Assembly (NCBI GenBank): GCA_016842065.1
Contig: JAEPDS010000011.1
Span: 1 to 64,000, forward strand
Reading direction: 5' to 3'
DNA length: 64,000 nt
From: Candidatus Thiodiazotropha sp. 'RUGA'
GTDB lineage: Bacteria; Pseudomonadota; Gammaproteobacteria; Chromatiales; Chromatiaceae
Made by a program: the position numbers and the translations under genes. Below the pieces are notes generated by a model, which had not been told where the DNA came from, did not search any database, and saw only the letters and a list, made by a program, of their open reading frames with translations. Shown one piece after another: positions 37,657-47,249 of the stretch (its first letter is position 1; every line of letters starts with the position of its first letter).

Positions 37657-37898
37657 TTTATGCGTCCAGAAAGTGCAATCGGGCCTTCATTGGAACAGGC
37701 CGGATTCGGTATGAAACAGAGGTTCCATAAACATAATGGTGGCATGAGGGGAGCAGATTATCCACAATCCCGTACAAAATACTAGGGTATTGATCAATCG
37801 AGTTCCATGCCAGACATGAAAAAACAAGTTAACTATCTGTTTTTAAATGAGATAGTAACTTGAACTCAAAGAACGGAAAGGTGTGCTTGCCGAGCCGC

Positions 37899-38624
37899 CT
37901 AACGGCGCATCGATTTACGCCCCTGCATGGCACTGAAAATACCTCGCAGGATGTTGACCTCGTCTTTGTCGAGCCTCGCCCGTTGAAACAGACTGCGCAG
38001 TCGTCTGAGCAGTTTTTCCGACTGCCGGGTATCGGTAAAACCGATATCATCCAGCGCCTGTTCCAGGTGACTATGGAAGCTCTGCAGCATATCCGCCGTG
38101 GCCAGATCCCGCTCCAGCTCCGCCTCGGCAGGAGCCTTCTGCAACTGCGCCAGATAGACCTCGTAGCTCAACACCTGAACCGCCATGCCGAGATTGAGTG
38201 AGCTGTACTCCTGGTTGGTGGGGATGTGTACCAGAAAAGTGCAACGATCCAGTTCGCTGTTGGTGAGACCGGAGCGTTCCCGTCCGAATACCAATGCCAC
38301 TTCCCCCAGCTGCGCCTCGGCCACCAGTTTTTGCGCCGACTCTCTGGGGGATGTGACGGGCCAGTTGACCGTTCGGGCCCGGGCACTGGTGCCAACCACC
38401 AGACGGCACCCATCGAGTGCCTGATCCAGCGTCGCCACCACCTTCGCCCGATCCAGCAGGTCATCGGCTCCGGAAGCACGGGAGGTGGCTTCCGCATCGG
38501 GAAACTGCAATGGGTTGACCAGATAGAGTTGGGAGAGGCACATGTTTTTCATCGCCCTGGCAACCGCACCGATATTGCCCGGGTGGCTGGTATCGACCAG
38601 CACGATTCGGATATTGTTCAGCAT
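37899..38624 (-). CDS. trmJ: tRNA (cytidine/uridine-2'-O-)-methyltransferase TrmJ
   Basis: Start MLNNIRIVLVDTSHPGNIGAVARAMKNMCLSQLYLV; VFGRERSGLTNSELDRC. Confidence 0.93.
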   Translation of the reverse strand: MLNNIRIVLVDTSHPGNIGAVARAMKNMCLSQLYLVNPLQFPDAEATSRASGADDLLDRAKVVATLDQALDGCRLVVGTSARARTVNWPVTSPRESAQKLVAEAQLGEVALVFGRERSGLTNSELDRCTFLVHIPTNQEYSSLNLGMAVQVLSYEVYLAQLQKAPAEAELERDLATADMLQSFHSHLEQALDDIGFTDTRQSEKLLRRLRSLFQRARLDKDEVNILRGIFSAMQGRKSMRR

Positions 38625-38863
38625 AACCGGTAAAGGGTACCTGAATCGATGATTCGATTGTAGCGGCTCTACGCCATTCAGCAGGTCAATTTGGGGCTGT
38701 CCGCAAGGTCTACTCCCGGAGATGGGATTGCCACTGGTCTGCAGCCACACCTTTTGGCAAGGGCGCTCTTGAAGCCCTGATAATGAGCGATTTCATCGCC
38801 AGGCGATCCGCATCCGGAAGAAAGTGTTTATCCTGCCAGCCACATGCTGTATCCTCGCCGCCC

Positions 38864-39661
38864 ATGAATCCCATGGTAAACATAGCTGTACGCGCTGCCC
38901 GCGAGGCCAGTAAGGTGATCACCCGCAACTTCAACCGGGTCGACCGCCTGACCATCGCCGACAAGGGCAGTAACGATTTCGTCACCGAGGTGGACCGCAA
39001 TGCGGAAGCTGCGATCATCCACGTGTTGCGGGAGAAGTTTCCAAGCCATGGCATTCTCGCTGAAGAGAGTGGTCAGCAGGCCGGCGACGACTATCAGTGG
39101 ATCATCGATCCCCTCGACGGCACCACCAATTTTCTGCACGGCTTCCCTCAGTTTGCCATCTCCATTGCGCTGAAAGTCAAAGGCCGCCTGGAACTCGGCG
39201 TGGTCTACGATCCGATCAGCGAAGAGATGTTCACCGCCAGTCGTGGCGAAGGTGCGTTGCTCAACGACCATAGAATCCGCGTCTCCCAGCGCAAAAGCCT
39301 GGATGGCGCCCTGCTCGGCACCGGACTCCCCTATCGGGATTTCAGATTCGAAGAGAACTACATGGGTATGCTGCGTGACCTGATCAAGGATAGCGCCGGA
39401 ATCCGTCGCCCGGGTTCAGCCGCCCTCGATTTCGCCTATCTGGCCGCCGGCCGGACGGACGGTTTCTGGGAGCTGGGCCTGAGTGAATGGGACTTTGCCG
39501 CCGGCGCGGTACTGGTCAGGGAAGCTGGCGGCCTGGTCACCGATATTGGCGGTGGAGAGCGCTTCCTGGAGACCGGTAACGTGATTGCCGGTAATGTGAA
39601 GGTCCACAACGCCATGCTGAGACGCATCCGCCCCCATCTGGACGACAAACTCACCGCTTAA
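38864..39661 (+). CDS. suhB: inositol-1-monophosphatase SuhB
   Basis: Start MNPMVNIAVRAAREASKVITRNFNRVDRL; WIIDPLDGTTNFLHGFPQF. Confidence 0.95.
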   Translation: MNPMVNIAVRAAREASKVITRNFNRVDRLTIADKGSNDFVTEVDRNAEAAIIHVLREKFPSHGILAEESGQQAGDDYQWIIDPLDGTTNFLHGFPQFAISIALKVKGRLELGVVYDPISEEMFTASRGEGALLNDHRIRVSQRKSLDGALLGTGLPYRDFRFEENYMGMLRDLIKDSAGIRRPGSAALDFAYLAAGRTDGFWELGLSEWDFAAGAVLVREAGGLVTDIGGGERFLETGNVIAGNVKVHNAMLRRIRPHLDDKLTA

Positions 39662-39777
39662 TTCCCAGACGTAAGAACCGGGTTCACAGATTGCAGGTAG
39701 TTGCCAATCTGCTGCTCAAGAATTGCCCCAAATAACCGTTAGTTGGAGTGTAGATAACCTCTCACCCAGATGGGCAA

Positions 39778-39981
39778 TTGCAGATGCTAGAAGACCTTAA
39801 AAAGAAGAAAACTCTGAGCGACCGAGCGCTTGAGCTGGTCATGCGCGATGTGATGAGTGGACTGATGGATGTCTCAATGCAGTTAGGGAAAGAGTGCTTG
39901 GAAACATCATCGGCCGAGATCTTAATGACCTCACATGACGAGAAAACGGAGGCTGCTCGAAACCCTAAAAAACGCAGCTGA
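39778..39981 (+). CDS. hypothetical small protein
   Basis: 67-aa ORF in intergenic region; MQMLEDLKKKKTLSDRALELVMRDVMSGLMDVSMQLG. Confidence 0.35.
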   Translation: MQMLEDLKKKKTLSDRALELVMRDVMSGLMDVSMQLGKECLETSSAEILMTSHDEKTEAARNPKKRS

Positions 39982-40111
39982 AGTAACAGCAAACGACCTC
40001 AGTGACTGGTAATCGCAGGCCCAAACGAAAGGGCCTGCACTCTACCTTAACCAGCATAAGAACCGATCTGATCTGCATCGGTTTACGGGATACTCTCCCT
40101 GTTACGCCCCC

Positions 40112-41047
40112 TCAGGGCGTTTCATCCACCACCTCATCATCCTTTTTCACCGGCATCAGATCGGCTCGGCTGACACCCATGGATATCACTGAGCTACTGG
40201 CCACATAGATGGATGAGTAGGTACCGATCACCACGCCCACGATCAAGGCCAGGGCGAAACCGTGAATGATCTCACCACCGAACAGGAACAGCGCGATCAA
40301 CACCAGCAAGGTGGTACCGGATGTGATCAATGTTCTGGAGAGGGTCTGATTGACCGAGGTATTGATGATCTCGACCGTCTCCCCTTTACGCATCTTGCGG
40401 AAATTCTCACGGATGCGGTCAAACACCACGATGGTGTCGTTGAGGGAGTAACCGATTACCGCCAGTACCGCAGCCAGCACCGGCAGATCGAACTCCACAT
40501 GAAACAGGGCAAAGAAGCCTACTGTGATCAATACGTCATGTATCAGGGCGATCACCGAACCGACCGCAAAGCGGTACTCGAAGCGCAAACCGACGTAGAT
40601 CAGAATGCCGATCAGGGCGTAGAGCATGGCCAGACCACCCTTCTCGGTAAGCTCTTCACCCACCTGGGGACCGACAAACTCCACCCGTCGCAGTTCAGCC
40701 TCTGAGGTAATGCCCTGCATGGCGCGGAAGGCGCGATCACTCAGCTCAGCGCTCTCCATCCCTTCCTGGGGAGCCAGTCTGACCAACACCTCCTGAGGCG
40801 TACCGAAGTGCTGTACCACCGCTTCCGAGAAACCGTCCTTATCCAACGCTTCACGAACCACCGCAAGTTCAATCGCTTCGGGGTATTTCACCTCGACCAG
40901 AGTACCGCCGGTGAAATCGATGCCCAGGTTGAGCCCGCGCGCGATAATCGCCCCAATGGCGATCAGCAGCAGTGCCGAGGAGAAGTAGATCGCCAGCTGG
41001 CGTTTCCCCATCAAATCGAGATAAGTGCCTTTATTCAATATCTGCAT
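40112..41047 (-). CDS. secF: protein translocase subunit SecF
   Basis: GLNLGIDFTGGTLVEVKYPE; GYSLNDTIVVFDRIRENFRKMRK. Confidence 0.97.
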   Translation of the reverse strand: MQILNKGTYLDLMGKRQLAIYFSSALLLIAIGAIIARGLNLGIDFTGGTLVEVKYPEAIELAVVREALDKDGFSEAVVQHFGTPQEVLVRLAPQEGMESAELSDRAFRAMQGITSEAELRRVEFVGPQVGEELTEKGGLAMLYALIGILIYVGLRFEYRFAVGSVIALIHDVLITVGFFALFHVEFDLPVLAAVLAVIGYSLNDTIVVFDRIRENFRKMRKGETVEIINTSVNQTLSRTLITSGTTLLVLIALFLFGGEIIHGFALALIVGVVIGTYSSIYVASSSVISMGVSRADLMPVKKDDEVVDETP

Positions 41048-41060
41048 CTGCTTAGCCTCT

Positions 41061-42914
41061 TCAGATCGCCAGGGATTGCACGCGCTTACGACCGTAGATC
41101 CAGTTGATCACGGCACGGGTGCCGATAATGGCGGTAAACATGGAGGTTAAAATACCGATCGCCAGGGTTACGGCGAAACCTTTGATCGGACCGGTACCGA
41201 AACTGAACAGGACCACCGCCGCAATGAGGGTGGTGATGTTGGCATCGATGATGGTTGAAAACGCCTTCTCATAACCGGCCTGAATACTCGCCTGGGGCGA
41301 ATTGCCGTTGGCGATCTCCTCACGAATACGCTGGAAGATCAGCACGTTGGCATCCACCGCCATACCGACGGTAAGCACGATACCGGCAATACCCGGCAGT
41401 GTCAGAGTGGCCTGCAGCATCGACAGAATGGCCACGATCAGTACCAGGTTCATCACCAGGGCCATATCCGCCACCAGTCCGAAGACCCGGTAGTAGACCG
41501 CCATGAAGACCATCACCATCGCCAGACCGATCATCACAGAGGCGAAGCCCTGGTCGATACTGTCCTGTCCCAGGCTGGGTCCGATGGTCCGCTCCTCGAC
41601 GATTTCGATCGGTGCGGCCAGGGCACCGGCGCGCAGCAACAGGGCCAGATCCCGGGCCTCTTCGGTGGTATCGAGTCCGGTGGTCTGGAAGCGGCGACCA
41701 AAAGGTTCACGAATGGTGGCGATGGAGATGACCTCCTCCACCTTGCGCTTCACTTTCACCGCCTTGCCGTCGACCATACGGGTGGTGGTGCGGTTCTCGA
41801 TGAACACCACCGCCATCGGCCGGCCGACATTCTCATTGGTCATGCGCCGCATACGCTTGGCGCCCACACCATCCAGACTGACAAACACAGCGGGTGAGCC
41901 GGTCTGCTGATCCAGGCCTGAGGAGGCGTCAACGATCTGGTTACCGGTAACAATCACCCGTTTTTTCAGCAATACGGGTCGACCATCACGTTCGTAGTAG
42001 AGGCTGGCACCAGGCGGTACACGCCCGTTGACCGCATCCTCGACACTGTGTTCGGTATCCGCCAGACGATACTCCAGGGTGGCGGTGGCACCGAGAATCT
42101 CTTTGACCTTACCGGGATCCTGAGCACCGGGGAGCTGAACCACGATACGCCGCACCCCCTGCTGCTGGATGGAAGGCTCTGAGATACCCAGAGCGTTGAC
42201 ACGATTGCGCAGGGTGGTGATGTTCTGTTGCAGGGCAAATCGCTGAACTTCCTGCTTCTCAGCCGGGGAGAGGCTGACCTCCACCAGGAACGCCTCCTCC
42301 TGGTCCACATCCTGGACATTCAGATTGCGAAATTCGTTACCGATCAGTTCGATCGCCTGATCCCGCTTTTCAGCAGTATTGAATTTCACTACGACCTGTT
42401 CACCTTCACGGCTGATGCGGACATAGCGCAGCTTCTCTTCCCTCAGCAGGGTGCGGATATCGCTGCTGTAACGCTCTGCCGCCTGGGTGATGGCGGACTC
42501 CATGTCCACATCGATCAGCACATGGATACCACCACGCAGATCGAGGCCGAGATACATGGGTTCCGCACCCAGACCGATCAGCCAATCGGGCAGATCGGGG
42601 GCCAGGGTCAGCGCCGGGGTATAGTCTTCACCCAGGGCTGCGGCGATGTGATCCATCGCTTTCAGCTGATCTTCAGAGGAGTTGAAACGTACCAGCAGTT
42701 TTTTCTGCTGCATCTCCATCCCTTTGGCGCTGATGCCCAACTGCTGCAGTGCCTGTTCGATCCGACTCTGGGTGGTTTGGTCAACCACCGCATCACGGGT
42801 TGCCGAGATCTCCATGGAGGGATCCTGACCGAACAGGTTGGGCAGCGCATACAGCGCACCCAGCAGGACCACCACCAGAACCATCAGATTCTTCCAAATT
42901 GGATATTGGTTCAT
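41061..42914 (-). CDS. secD: protein translocase subunit SecD
   Basis: LGLDLRGGIHVLIDVDMESA; GMAVDANVLIFQRIREEI. Confidence 0.97.
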   Translation of the reverse strand: MNQYPIWKNLMVLVVVLLGALYALPNLFGQDPSMEISATRDAVVDQTTQSRIEQALQQLGISAKGMEMQQKKLLVRFNSSEDQLKAMDHIAAALGEDYTPALTLAPDLPDWLIGLGAEPMYLGLDLRGGIHVLIDVDMESAITQAAERYSSDIRTLLREEKLRYVRISREGEQVVVKFNTAEKRDQAIELIGNEFRNLNVQDVDQEEAFLVEVSLSPAEKQEVQRFALQQNITTLRNRVNALGISEPSIQQQGVRRIVVQLPGAQDPGKVKEILGATATLEYRLADTEHSVEDAVNGRVPPGASLYYERDGRPVLLKKRVIVTGNQIVDASSGLDQQTGSPAVFVSLDGVGAKRMRRMTNENVGRPMAVVFIENRTTTRMVDGKAVKVKRKVEEVISIATIREPFGRRFQTTGLDTTEEARDLALLLRAGALAAPIEIVEERTIGPSLGQDSIDQGFASVMIGLAMVMVFMAVYYRVFGLVADMALVMNLVLIVAILSMLQATLTLPGIAGIVLTVGMAVDANVLIFQRIREEIANGNSPQASIQAGYEKAFSTIIDANITTLIAAVVLFSFGTGPIKGFAVTLAIGILTSMFTAIIGTRAVINWIYGRKRVQSLAI

Positions 42915-42990
42915 TGTGTTTTTTCTAATTCAGTTTTGCCATCGATAAACGGGCAGCCCACACAGGCCGCCCCTGCTTGCCTGAGGAGGA

Positions 42991-43332
42991 CTAGAGCTCT
43001 TTCAGTGATCCCTTGGGCATCACGGTCTCCACAGCCGAGCGGCGCACCTTGACCTCAGTGCCTTCAGAGATCTCGACCAGGATAAAGTTCTCACCCAGAT
43101 CGGAAATCTTTCCGGCTACGCCGCCGGAAGTCACCACTTCATCCCCTTTCGACAGACCATCAACCAGCTTTTTATGCTCTTTCTGACGTTTGATCTGGGG
43201 ACGGATCATCAGGAAATAGAGCACCGCGCCAAAGATCACCAAAGGCAGTAAACCGGTAAGTGCATCAGCCTGTCCGGCGGCGGGTGCTGCTTCCGCCATG
43301 GCATCGGAAATAAAGAAACTCATCGCTATCAA
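42991..43332 (-). CDS. yajC: preprotein translocase subunit YajC
   Basis: LPLVIFGAVLYFLMIRPQIKRQKEHKKLVDGLSKGDEVVTSGGVAGKI. Confidence 0.95.
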   Translation of the reverse strand: MIAMSFFISDAMAEAAPAAGQADALTGLLPLVIFGAVLYFLMIRPQIKRQKEHKKLVDGLSKGDEVVTSGGVAGKISDLGENFILVEISEGTEVKVRRSAVETVMPKGSLKEL

Positions 43333-43730
43333 CCTCTCAATGGGGGTATAAAAAGTCAGCCTGGCTCAGTCGTGGCCGCACCAGGCGAAAAAATCAGCCG
43401 CCGATTATGACACAGAAGCGTGCAAGAATCAGGGGTTGCGGGGTTTTGATTGCAGATTTCAGACACCACTCTCATCTGCCGGGGAAAGTTAATCCATCAG
43501 ATGAGGTGTTTACATGGATCCATCACGAGCTGGTAATCGGAATGTAACAGCGCCAGACCTGGATCAAATGATTGCTGTCCGATTACTCACAATCCTCCTT
43601 GATGTCAGTATCAAAGCCCCTCTCCACCAATCGTAGGGAGGGCCCTGCCCCACCGATAATGGTCGATACAAGCAAAAATTTGCCTTCTTTTGCCCCACCT
43701 TACGACTTGAGGCGTTTACACGATCTGATT

Positions 43731-43831
43731 AACCGCAAATGGACGCGAATCACCGCGAATTAACGCAAAGAAGCCAGATAACAAAAGCTATTCGCGGCAT
43801 TTTGCGGTGATTCGCGTTTATTTGCGGTTTA
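43731..43831. repeat. about 100-bp palindromic intergenic repeat, copy 1
   Basis: AACCGCAAATGGACGCGAATCACCGCGAATTAACGC ... TTCGCGGCATTTTGCGGTGATTCGCGTTTATTTGCGGTTT. Confidence 0.85.
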
Positions 43832-43917
43832 CTCTCTAAATTCCATTCCCATCACAATGACGCTGGCAGAAACGTACTTGGAAGTGCGGCAAAGCCACAC
43901 CCAATGGAATCAAGCGA

Positions 43918-45132
43918 TCAGTACCAGATCGAGACGTAGGCCTTGATCACATTGGCGGAGAATGAGTAGAACGGCTCTTCGCCGACCACCCCACCCCGGG
44001 TCAGGTCGCGGAAATCGTCGTAGTCGAAGTGTATGTAGTCATAGGCCAGGTTGAGCGTGCCGCGATCGACGAACTGCAGAAAACCCGGCTTGATCTCATA
44101 GCTCATCGCCAATCCCAGGGTATGGCTCTGAAAACTGCTCAGCTCCTTATCCCTTGCCAGGTAGGTCTGGGGGGCACGCCTGGAGAACAGATCGCTGTAG
44201 AAATCGGCCCCCTCCTGAGTGTAGTAGCGGTAATGAATATCGAAGATCCACTTCTCCCTGAATGGGTGGGTGTAGGCCAGCTCGAAATTGTTGGCATCAA
44301 TGCCCCAGGTATCGTTGAAGTAGCGATACTCACTGCTCAGGGCGGCCCGGTACGGCAGGTAGTATTTCAACCTGAGTGCCAGCGCGTTACTGGTCCTGGT
44401 GCGTGGGTAGACCTCCGGCAGATAGCTGTAACCATCGCCGGCCAGGGGGTCCCGATAACGATAGGAGCGATAGGGATTGTTGAGAAAACCCTCGTCGGTG
44501 ATGGTCTCCCAGCCAACCCCCAGAATGGTGTTCTTGGTCAGAATCTGACTCAGGCTTACCCGGTAGTTCTGGCGTTTCACCTGATCACCGAAATCTGCAT
44601 CCCCATTACGACTGATATCGTCATTGCCGACCGAGTAGCCCAAGGAGACGGTAGTCAGATCGCCGAACATGTCATGGCTGATGCTGAAACTGCCGGTCTC
44701 GGAGAGATAGTCACTCTCGTCACTCTTGGTCAGCGCCAGACTCATCAGGGTTTTGTTGTGCAGATAGTCCATCGAGAGACTGGTCTCGGTACGCTCTTCG
44801 GTGTAAGGCGATGCGGTTGAAACCACGTCCACCGAGGCGCTGGAGATCGAGTCCACATAGTAGTTGGCGCTCAAGGAGACCGTATCCATCACCGATTTAC
44901 GCACCAGGATCGAGGGACCGTCCACCTCGACACCACCACCATCGTAACGGTGATACATGACGTCCGCCCGATCCTCCGGCAGAACCGTGGCGAACAGGCT
45001 GAATCCGGGCAGAGACGCCAGTATCAGCAGCAGCCAGTGACGACCGGGAGAGAACAGCACAGCGATCCTATGAATCAGCACACCAGGCTCAGTTACAGCC
45101 ACAACCGCCTCCTCCACCACCTTCAGCGCCAC
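43918..45132 (-). CDS. DUF3570-type outer-membrane beta-barrel protein
   Basis: YHRYDGGGVEVDGPSILVRKSVMDTVSLSANYYVDSISSASVDVVSTASPYTEERTE; C-terminal aromatic strand YVSIWY. Confidence 0.88.
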   Translation of the reverse strand: MALKVVEEAVVAVTEPGVLIHRIAVLFSPGRHWLLLILASLPGFSLFATVLPEDRADVMYHRYDGGGVEVDGPSILVRKSVMDTVSLSANYYVDSISSASVDVVSTASPYTEERTETSLSMDYLHNKTLMSLALTKSDESDYLSETGSFSISHDMFGDLTTVSLGYSVGNDDISRNGDADFGDQVKRQNYRVSLSQILTKNTILGVGWETITDEGFLNNPYRSYRYRDPLAGDGYSYLPEVYPRTRTSNALALRLKYYLPYRAALSSEYRYFNDTWGIDANNFELAYTHPFREKWIFDIHYRYYTQEGADFYSDLFSRRAPQTYLARDKELSSFQSHTLGLAMSYEIKPGFLQFVDRGTLNLAYDYIHFDYDDFRDLTRGGVVGEEPFYSFSANVIKAYVSIWY

Positions 45133-45328
45133 GCGCCGCCTCTCTGGTCTGGTAGACGTGGTGCCGGAATCCGTTGGCTACCGGATCCCGCTCGAAACTC
45201 ATGATCGGATCGGCCAGACGCGCCCGTTCATAGGGCTGAACCCAGGGCTCGATACTGCATCCGCTGAGCATCAGCAGAAGCAAAACCGGCAGAAGGCGAT
45301 GTTTGGTTAACATGACAACTGGCCTCAC
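45089..45328 (-). CDS. DUF4266-type small lipoprotein with poly-Gly/Cys tail
   Basis: Lipobox LSGCSIEPWVQPYERARLADPIMSF...AARGAEGGGGGGCGCN. Confidence 0.88.
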   Translation of the reverse strand: MRPVVMLTKHRLLPVLLLLMLSGCSIEPWVQPYERARLADPIMSFERDPVANGFRHHVYQTREAARGAEGGGGGGCGCN

Positions 45329-45843
45329 TCTTTCAGCAATGCCCGGATCTGCTGCTGATAGTCATCTTCATATCCAGGTTTGTAGCCTTGATGCAGATGC
45401 CGGATGTTGCCATCCCGGTCCACCATGAAGGTGCTGGGCATGGCTTTCACCTGATACTGTTTACTGACTTTGTTGCTGCTGTCGTAGAGAATCGGGAAAT
45501 CGACCGGAATCTCTTTCAGCATCTTCTGTGCAGCGCCAGGCTGCTCATCCACATTGACCCCAAGCAGGGTGAATCCCATCCCCTGATAGCGATCATAGAG
45601 CTGCTGCAACAGAGGCATCTCCTGACGGCATGGGCCACACCAGGAGGCCCAGAAATTGACCATCACAACATTGCCCCGCAGCTCACTCAGTTTGATGTTC
45701 TCCCCACTGCGGCTCTTCAGGGTGAAGTCCGGTGCCGGGGTGGCGTCGCCAGAGGCGGCGAGCGAAACAGTGAAGCTGGTCAGCAGACCAAGCAGCAGGG
45801 TGGATTTCAAGATTCGCTTCAACAACAAGGAGTTCATCTTCAC
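45325..45843 (-). CDS. TlpA-family exported thioredoxin
   Basis: VVMVNFWASWCGPCRQEMPLLQQLYDRYQ. Confidence 0.93.
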   Translation of the reverse strand: MKMNSLLLKRILKSTLLLGLLTSFTVSLAASGDATPAPDFTLKSRSGENIKLSELRGNVVMVNFWASWCGPCRQEMPLLQQLYDRYQGMGFTLLGVNVDEQPGAAQKMLKEIPVDFPILYDSSNKVSKQYQVKAMPSTFMVDRDGNIRHLHQGYKPGYEDDYQQQIRALLKE

Positions 45844-45855
45844 GTTATCTGTACC

Positions 45856-46521
45856 TCAAAAGAAAAAGCTCAGGCTACCGGTGAGTTCGAAGTTATGGGT
45901 GGTTTTACTCTCGCCGAGCAAATCCGATTCGAACATGTGATCCCTGGCATCGAGATGGATGGTCAACCAATCATTGATCAGCAGGCGATAGCCTGCACCC
46001 ACATTCACAGTAAACTCATCATCCCCGGCAAAGCGGGTGGTGCCGATGCCGCCAATCAGATAGAACTGGCTGTTATAGGCATATTTGCCGCCGAGAAAAA
46101 CCTCGCCGGGCAGAATATTGTATCCCGCGGAGAGATTGTAATAGGTAAAGCGACGCTCACTGTCGGTGAGCAGCTGCACATCACCACTCAATTGCTCATA
46201 ACTGGTTTCATTGGCTTCGGAGGTGCCAATCGCCGCCTCGAGAAAGATCGACTCGGTACCATGATAGGCGAGCCGCAGACCGTAAGCGGCACTGGTGCCA
46301 AAATCCTCGATGTTCATCAGCCCGGCATAGAGACCGATCTCAAAATCCTCCTCATCGAAATCGGCTTCGATGATCTCCCGACGGGCGATCTCGGGCTCCA
46401 CCAGCAACTCTTCACGCAGGTTCTCGCCAAGCAGCTGCTCCTCCGCCTGGCTGGTAGAGAGGTTAAACAGACCCAGCAGGGCTGCTGTACTCAGAAAAAG
46501 AAACCGAGTCCGATTTTCCAC
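45856..46521 (-). CDS. outer-membrane beta-barrel protein
   Basis: Signal peptide; barrel-like alternating strands; C-terminal LTGSLSFFF. Confidence 0.8.
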   Translation of the reverse strand: MENRTRFLFLSTAALLGLFNLSTSQAEEQLLGENLREELLVEPEIARREIIEADFDEEDFEIGLYAGLMNIEDFGTSAAYGLRLAYHGTESIFLEAAIGTSEANETSYEQLSGDVQLLTDSERRFTYYNLSAGYNILPGEVFLGGKYAYNSQFYLIGGIGTTRFAGDDEFTVNVGAGYRLLINDWLTIHLDARDHMFESDLLGESKTTHNFELTGSLSFFF

Positions 46522-47246
46522 TGGTCAAAATCCTCATTCTCATCACGACTGGTAAACACGGCATAGTGACGAAACTCCCCGCGAAGGAAGAAGCGTCTGG
46601 TCAGATAGACCTTCAATCCGGCGCCCACATGGGCGGTAGTGTCTGTACGATCCTCAGTCTCCACCAGGGTGGCGTTCGGGTTGGTGCGGATCACACCGCC
46701 GCCCAAGGTAAAGAAGGGGCTGAATGTCCACTCCGGAAAAGGCTGGGAGACCAGATTGACGTCAAACAGATACTCACTGGAGAAATCCCCGAGCGCCTGG
46801 GAGAAGCTGACCTCGGTGGAGAGGTTCTCGTTAAAGGCGTAGCCCGCATAGAGTCCCAGCAGTGCCGCACCCTCCATGTCACCGCCATAGAAACTGAACT
46901 CCCAGGTACGATCCCGAAAATCCTTCTCGGAGTAGGCCTTCAATGGTAAAGGGGTACCATCCTGCAGACGGGTCCGACGCATCTCATCGATCGCCACCCA
47001 GCCCTGCTTGCCTTTGCGGGTCTCCACCAGGAACCAATCGGTGCGACGCTTGTGTATCACCACCCACTCATCCCGCTCGGCCACATGGTGAACAGGATAG
47101 ACCGCCCCTGGGCCGGTATGCATCTCGATGTAAGGGGCAAAGACCTGAACCCTCAGGCGTGTCTCTTCCGCCAGCATGGGCCAGCAGAGCAACAGTCCCA
47201 GCAGCAGCCCGCCGATGCGCAGTGAAATGTTACTAAACCGTCTCAA
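46491..47246 (-). CDS. SH3-domain plus outer-membrane beta-barrel protein
   Basis: SH3b-like PYIEMHTGPGAVYPVHHVAERDEWVVIHKRRTDWFLVETRKGKQGWV; C-terminal WKIGLGFFF. Confidence 0.85.
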   Translation of the reverse strand: MRRFSNISLRIGGLLLGLLLCWPMLAEETRLRVQVFAPYIEMHTGPGAVYPVHHVAERDEWVVIHKRRTDWFLVETRKGKQGWVAIDEMRRTRLQDGTPLPLKAYSEKDFRDRTWEFSFYGGDMEGAALLGLYAGYAFNENLSTEVSFSQALGDFSSEYLFDVNLVSQPFPEWTFSPFFTLGGGVIRTNPNATLVETEDRTDTTAHVGAGLKVYLTRRFFLRGEFRHYAVFTSRDENEDFDQWKIGLGFFF

Positions 47247-47249
47247 GCG

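Noticed and set aside
42228-43052. 274-aa plus-strand ORF
   Set aside because: Antisense to secD and yajC.
44029-44820. 263-aa plus-strand ORF
   Set aside because: Antisense to the DUF3570 gene.
45388-46566. 392-aa plus-strand ORF
   Set aside because: Antisense to the TlpA and outer-membrane barrel genes, which have clear motifs and signal peptides.
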